Shown one piece after another: positions 33,237-37,008 of a DNA stretch of 37,008 nucleotides. The number at the start of each line of letters is the position of its first letter. Within the stretch, counting starts at the first letter, position 1. Source of the DNA: Oligoflexia bacterium (GTDB lineage: Bacteria > Bdellovibrionota_B > Oligoflexia > Oligoflexales > JAGOVF01); NCBI GenBank assembly GCA_030432875.1, contig JAUILP010000035.1, positions 1 through 37,008 on the forward strand, read 5' to 3'. Position numbers and translations under genes: made by a program. The notes below the pieces were generated by a model. It searched no databases. It was not told the origin of the DNA and saw only the letters and a program-made list of their open reading frames with translations.

Positions 33237-34105
33237 TAAAACCCCTGCGTTACCCAAAGTGTTTTAAATTCAAGAAAAGGCAAAATACTTGTCATACCCA
33301 GTGTATGTTTTTTATCAAAAATATGCATGCGCTTTAGGTTGCTCACACTGGCAGATCTTAAGCTGGAATTTGCCGCTGTATCTTGGACAAAACTTGCCAG
33401 TCCATCAATTTCCATATGAGAACCCAAATGCGGAAGTAACTCACCCAAATCTCCTGACAAAATATTTATGGCCCCCTTTGGGACATCTGCCGTCGCAATG
33501 ATTTCGCCGAGCCATCCCGCAAAAATACCGAGTTTCCCAGGCACTATAAGAATTGCTGTATTGCCAGGCGCAATCACCGCAGCAAGGCCAGCTAATAAAT
33601 GGGCGACCTCAGTTTTCTCGTCCCCAATAATCGCCACAACTCCGAGGGCATCAACACTCGTCGTATTCTGAAAGGGAGAACCCACGGGATTGGCGGAGCT
33701 CAGGGATTGATCTATCTTATCGCAAAAACCAGCATAATAAACCCAGGCTTCTATGAGAGTTTCAAAACAAGCAATGGCCTCATCAGGTTTGGCTCCGAAA
33801 TAATCTTGCAGCAACTGCAAAAAATCGCCTTTTCGCCCTTCTGCAATTTCGGCCATACGGTATAATATCTGACTGCGATTAAAGGCGCTTTTTTGTTTCC
33901 AGGATTTAAGCGAATTTTTTGCCACCTCTACACTGTTGCGCAAATCTTTCCGTGAAGCTAAGCATAAATGTATAGAATTTTGTGGTGTTTTGAGATCCGA
34001 GACTTTATAACTGCGGCCAGACTCTGTGCGGGGAAATTCTCCCCCAATAAAGAGTTTTATGGTCTTTGCTACTGGAATTAATGGTTTTAAGGGAATTTTG
34101 CTCAT
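33236..34105 (-). CDS. Truncated ALDH-like pseudoenzyme
   Basis: This is a 289-residue relative of aldehyde dehydrogenases. The NAD-binding half is recognisable (IKLFIGGEFPRTESGRSY, LGVVAIIGDEKTEVAHLLAGLAAVIAPGNTAILI, DVPKGAINILSGD). The catalytic Cys loop and the ELGGK Glu are absent, and the sequence ends where the catalytic domain would begin. Its length is a little over half of its 522-residue neighbour. The frame is clean and it is translationally coupled to the next gene, so it looks like a functional non-catalytic paralogue, not decay. Pairs of ALDH and ALDH-like genes beside deoC occur in other bacteria, in my recollection, which suggests a hetero-oligomer. Confidence 0.8.
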   Translation of the reverse strand: MSKIPLKPLIPVAKTIKLFIGGEFPRTESGRSYKVSDLKTPQNSIHLCLASRKDLRNSVEVAKNSLKSWKQKSAFNRSQILYRMAEIAEGRKGDFLQLLQDYFGAKPDEAIACFETLIEAWVYYAGFCDKIDQSLSSANPVGSPFQNTTSVDALGVVAIIGDEKTEVAHLLAGLAAVIAPGNTAILIVPGKLGIFAGWLGEIIATADVPKGAINILSGDLGELLPHLGSHMEIDGLASFVQDTAANSSLRSASVSNLKRMHIFDKKHTLGMTSILPFLEFKTLWVTQGF

Positions 34106-34152
34106 GCTACTGACTTTCTATGGTCAATAAAGTTAATGGCTACGCCTTGTTC

Positions 34153-35721
34153 CTAAGTTTTGCTTTTCATTTCCTCTGCATCAGGCTTAATCAGTTCCAC
34201 ATAAGGCAGAAGCCCGTGTTTCCCACCTTCCCTACCCCAGCCACTTTCTTTATAGCCCCCAAAAGGAGAACTGGGATCAAATTTATTGTAGGTATTAGCC
34301 CAAACAACTCCCGCTTTGAGTGACCGTGCTGTATCAAGGACTTTTGAGACTTTTTCTGACCAAATACCTGCCGCAAGACCATAAGGGGTATCATTAGCTT
34401 TAGAAATAGCCTCTTCTGGAGTCCTAAACGTCGAGATCACCAAAACAGGCCCAAATATCTCTTCGCGGTAAAGACTGCCTGAGGGAGAAACCTGATTTAA
34501 AAAACATGGTTTACGAAAGAAGCCCTCTGTAGGGAGATTCATCTTAGTAGGCTCATAGTATTCGCCACCTTCTTTAATGCCAAGTTCAACGTATTTATTG
34601 ATTTTTTTCAGCTCTGCTGCCGAGTTAATCGCCCCAATATCGGTATTTTTATCTAAGGGATCGCCAAGCCGAATGTTTTCCATACGCTTTTTGAGCCTCT
34701 TGACTACGATATCCGCTATGGACTCTTCCACAAGAAGCCGAGACCCTGCACAGCATACGTGCCCCTGATTAAAGAAAATCCCATTAACAATACCTTCTAT
34801 GGCTTGATCAATTGCCGCATCCTCAAACACAATTTGTGCTGATTTTCCGCCGAGCTCTAAGGTAAGTTTTTTGGCACTGTGCGCACTACTGCTGAGAATG
34901 CGTTTGCCAACTTCGGTACTGCCGGTAAAGGCAATTTTATCGACTCCGGGATGTTCAACTAAAGCGGCCCCGGTTTTGCCATCACCTGTGATAATATTGA
35001 CCACACCTGGAGGAAGATCGGCTTCTTGGATAATTTCAGCGAGTAAGAGTGCTGTGAGCGGGGTGGTTTCAGCCGGTTTAAGCACAACGGTATTGCCCGT
35101 AGCAAGAGCCGGAGCAATTTTCCAGGCCGCCATGAGAAGAGGAAAATTCCAGGGAATTATTTGTCCCGCAACACCAAGAGGCCGCATCTTATGACCCGCA
35201 AAAGCATACTCCAGCTTGTCTGCCCAACCGGCATAATAAAAAAAATGGGCCGCTGCGAGGGGGATATCGATGTCACGCGATTCTTTAATGGGTTTACCAT
35301 TGTCTAGCGTTTCAAGAACCGCGAGTTCTCGCGCCCTTTCTTGCATAATTCGGGCTATACGAAATAAATACCGACCACGTCCCGCAGGAGCCAAAGTTCG
35401 CCAATATTTTTCGCCCGCAGCTTTCGCCGCTTCTACGGCCAGGGCCACATCATCACTCCCAGCTTCTGCCACTTCGGCTAGTTTTTTACCGGTCGCAGGA
35501 TTTATGGTGGCAAAATATTTTTTTGTTTTTGGTGAAATAAAACGCCCACCAATAAAAAGATCATAACGATCTTTAATTGAAACGATGCTTTTAGATTCCA
35601 GCGCCGGAGCATATTCGAGTTTAAATGCTTGTTCAGGAAGCTTCAGAGGAGGGGCGAGCTCGGTAGGGGGCAAACTCTTACTGGTTTTAGATCGCGAAAC
35701 GACACGGGATTTGCTGGCCAT
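34153..35721 (-). CDS. NAD(P)-dependent aldehyde dehydrogenase
   Basis: This 522-residue cytosolic enzyme oxidises an aldehyde to an acid. All key residues are present: the WNFP Asn (Asn192), ELGGK (Glu289) and the nucleophile in FNQGHVCCAG (Cys323, with an unusual second Cys beside it). PEE-type and FGGYKESGWGREGG C-terminal motifs are intact. It has an N-terminal extension of about 45 residues, Ser/Lys/Pro-rich, not usual in the family. The start ATG 35721 follows AAAGGAAG. It is placed between deoC and the ALDH-like pseudoenzyme. Since deoxyribose-phosphate aldolase releases acetaldehyde, oxidation of acetaldehyde to acetate is the natural role, though the substrate is inferred. Confidence 0.92.
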   Translation of the reverse strand: MASKSRVVSRSKTSKSLPPTELAPPLKLPEQAFKLEYAPALESKSIVSIKDRYDLFIGGRFISPKTKKYFATINPATGKKLAEVAEAGSDDVALAVEAAKAAGEKYWRTLAPAGRGRYLFRIARIMQERARELAVLETLDNGKPIKESRDIDIPLAAAHFFYYAGWADKLEYAFAGHKMRPLGVAGQIIPWNFPLLMAAWKIAPALATGNTVVLKPAETTPLTALLLAEIIQEADLPPGVVNIITGDGKTGAALVEHPGVDKIAFTGSTEVGKRILSSSAHSAKKLTLELGGKSAQIVFEDAAIDQAIEGIVNGIFFNQGHVCCAGSRLLVEESIADIVVKRLKKRMENIRLGDPLDKNTDIGAINSAAELKKINKYVELGIKEGGEYYEPTKMNLPTEGFFRKPCFLNQVSPSGSLYREEIFGPVLVISTFRTPEEAISKANDTPYGLAAGIWSEKVSKVLDTARSLKAGVVWANTYNKFDPSSPFGGYKESGWGREGGKHGLLPYVELIKPDAEEMKSKT

Positions 35722-35803
35722 AATTACTCTTCCTTTGTAAAAGCCGCTCGATTTACGGCAGCCTGCGTTTTCTTTGAGACCATTATTCCTGGACTTATTT
35801 TTT

Positions 35804-36772
35804 CTATTCTAACGAAAAGGCATAATCATAACAATAAGTTCCGGTGAATTGCTTATAAATTTGCTTGAGTACATCATTTAGAAGACCGCTGGCTCCAAAA
35901 CGAAATAACTGCGGGGAGAGCCAAGGGTAACCCACGGTTTCATTTACCATACACATATAACTGATTGCCAATTTTGCCGTCCTAATGCCACCTGCTGGCT
36001 TCATACCGATTTTTTTACCCGTTCTTTCATAATACCTTTCAATGGCCTGCAGCATGATATAGGTTACCGGCAAAGTCGCTGCTGGCGAAATTTTTCCGGT
36101 GGATGTTTTTATAAAATCAGCGCCAGCTTCCATGGCTATTTCTGATGCAAGCCGGACATGATCATAGGTCCCGAGCTCACCAGTTTCTAAGATGACTTTA
36201 AGGTGAGCAAAGCTGCCACAAGCTTCCTTTACCGCAGCGATTTCATCAAAGACCTTTTGATAATCTCCGCTCAAAAATGCCCCGCGGTTGATGACCATAT
36301 CAATTTCGTCAGCACCGTCAGAGACTGCTACTTTAGTGTCCTCAAGCTTTATTGAGAGATGAGCCTGACCAGAAGGAAAAGCTGTTGCCACCGAGGCAAC
36401 ATGAACCGAAGAACCCTGCAAAGCCTTTACAGCAGTGGCTACCTGTTCTGGATAGACGCATACAGCCGCCACGGGTGGTACTGTTTGAAAACCAGAAAAC
36501 TTTTCTAGTTGACTTTGCATGGCATGAGGCAGAGGGTTTAAAGCTTTTGCACAAAGCTGCTTAACTTTGCCCGGCGTATCCGAGCCTTCAAGCGTCGTCA
36601 AATCTATCATCTTGATTATTTGATAAAGTGCTTTTATTTTTGCCGAACTTTTTATACTCCGCTTTGTAAAGGACAAGGCCCTTTCTTCGGCACCGGCTTT
36701 GCTGATAGGTTCAAAAAAAATAGGAACCGACTGACCACTAGGACGGGTAATATTAAGCTCGCGGGAATACAT
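35804..36772 (-). CDS. deoC: Deoxyribose-phosphate aldolase (long, eukaryote-type)
   Basis: This is a 322-residue class I aldolase that splits 2-deoxyribose-5-phosphate into acetaldehyde and glyceraldehyde-3-phosphate during nucleoside catabolism. The Schiff-base Lys is in DFIKTSTGK, the second catalytic Lys in GMKPAGGIRT. EIDMVINRGAFLSGDY and HLKVILETGEL complete the active site. It is longer than E. coli DeoC (259) and resembles the animal/long bacterial type, with an N-terminal extension. ATG 36772 follows AAGGGG at eight bases; the GTG five codons upstream lacks a site. It heads a leftward set with the ALDH, the ALDH-like protein and the DUF4336-like gene. Only 82 bases separate it from the ALDH. 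Confidence 0.94.
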   Translation of the reverse strand: MYSRELNITRPSGQSVPIFFEPISKAGAEERALSFTKRSIKSSAKIKALYQIIKMIDLTTLEGSDTPGKVKQLCAKALNPLPHAMQSQLEKFSGFQTVPPVAAVCVYPEQVATAVKALQGSSVHVASVATAFPSGQAHLSIKLEDTKVAVSDGADEIDMVINRGAFLSGDYQKVFDEIAAVKEACGSFAHLKVILETGELGTYDHVRLASEIAMEAGADFIKTSTGKISPAATLPVTYIMLQAIERYYERTGKKIGMKPAGGIRTAKLAISYMCMVNETVGYPWLSPQLFRFGASGLLNDVLKQIYKQFTGTYCYDYAFSLE

Positions 36773-37008
36773 CGATAACCCCTTCACTCATGTGCCTGAA
36801 TGTTTTTATAGGCGCAACACTGCGTTTAATGGATGGTTTTTATCATAAATAGCAGGTTAAAACAATAGGCTTTAGGGATGTGCAGCCGCTCCCGGCCTTC
36901 GGCCTGGTCGCGGCAGCGCTAGTATTGTATAATTTTGGCAAAAAACGCCCTATTAGTCTCATCTGGGGTGACTTTGATCGGGATTTTTTATTGCTGATAG
37001 GTAACGCC
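36773..37008. other. deoC upstream region with a GC-rich hairpin
   Basis: This region should carry the deoC promoter. CCCGGCC/GGCCTGG with a TTC loop (about 36892-36908) forms a compact hairpin in an otherwise AT-rich stretch. Short open frames run to the window edge on both strands, but none has a start signal that I can support. Confidence 0.35.

Overview
The window is about 37 kb of bacterial chromosome with AT-leaning, Gram-negative character: lipoprotein signals, TolC-type and porin outer-membrane proteins, an RND efflux pump and type IV pilin genes. Eukaryote-like Ser/Thr kinase plus sigma-54 activator modules, a PilT-family ATPase, secreted proteins of unknown family and modest GC suggest a Bdellovibrionota/Oligoflexia or other former delta-proteobacterial lineage. 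That placement is inferred from gene content and is not proven. I see no rRNA, tRNA or CRISPR array.

Layout. (1) 1-4.4 kb: a decapitated histidine-kinase fragment, then a leftward operon of porin, FMN-binding/ApbE fusion and a four-helix membrane protein. This looks like an extracytosolic flavin redox unit with a Fur-like operator inside its promoter. (2) 4.6-8.9 kb: a pirin gene, a small Cys-rich lipoprotein, and a glutathionyl-hydroquinone reductase gene divergent from a LysR regulator. A 70-bp element before pirin is repeated almost intact between the reductase and lysR, so the three genes probably form a quinone/electrophile regulon. The 0.7-kb gap between pirin and the lipoprotein holds a GC-rich, structured, possibly decayed segment. 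(3) 9-13.2 kb: a lipoprotein, purA with a terminator-like hairpin in its leader, a PilT/PilU-type ATPase and an outer-membrane-like protein. (4) 13.3-14 kb: an apparently intact IS200/IS605-type element with one TnpA gene and hairpin ends. (5) 14.1-18.6 kb: a signalling unit of membrane Ser/Thr kinase, FHA-like/GAF/AAA+ sigma-54 activator without a DNA-binding domain, and a TPR-like membrane protein. (6) 18.7-22.9 kb: a leftward operon of three pilin-like proteins. The middle one is 820 residues long and ends in a Hint (intein/hedgehog-type) autoprocessing domain. (7) 23.4-24 kb: ahpC. (8) 24.3-32.4 kb: a copper/silver resistance island with cusC-B-A-like genes, a divergent membrane protein plus DUF3347-like periplasmic protein, and a convergent ECF sigma factor. 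The divergent promoter region is a mirror image: the same bipartite box, with the same spacing, faces each way. (9) 32.5-36.8 kb: deoC, an aldehyde dehydrogenase, a truncated catalytically dead ALDH paralogue and a degenerate hydrolase-like gene, probably for deoxyribose catabolism.

The strongest candidates for something undescribed are the Hint-tailed pilin-like protein, the Fur-marked porin/flavin operon, the shared 70-bp LysR-linked element and the mirrored promoter of the copper island.
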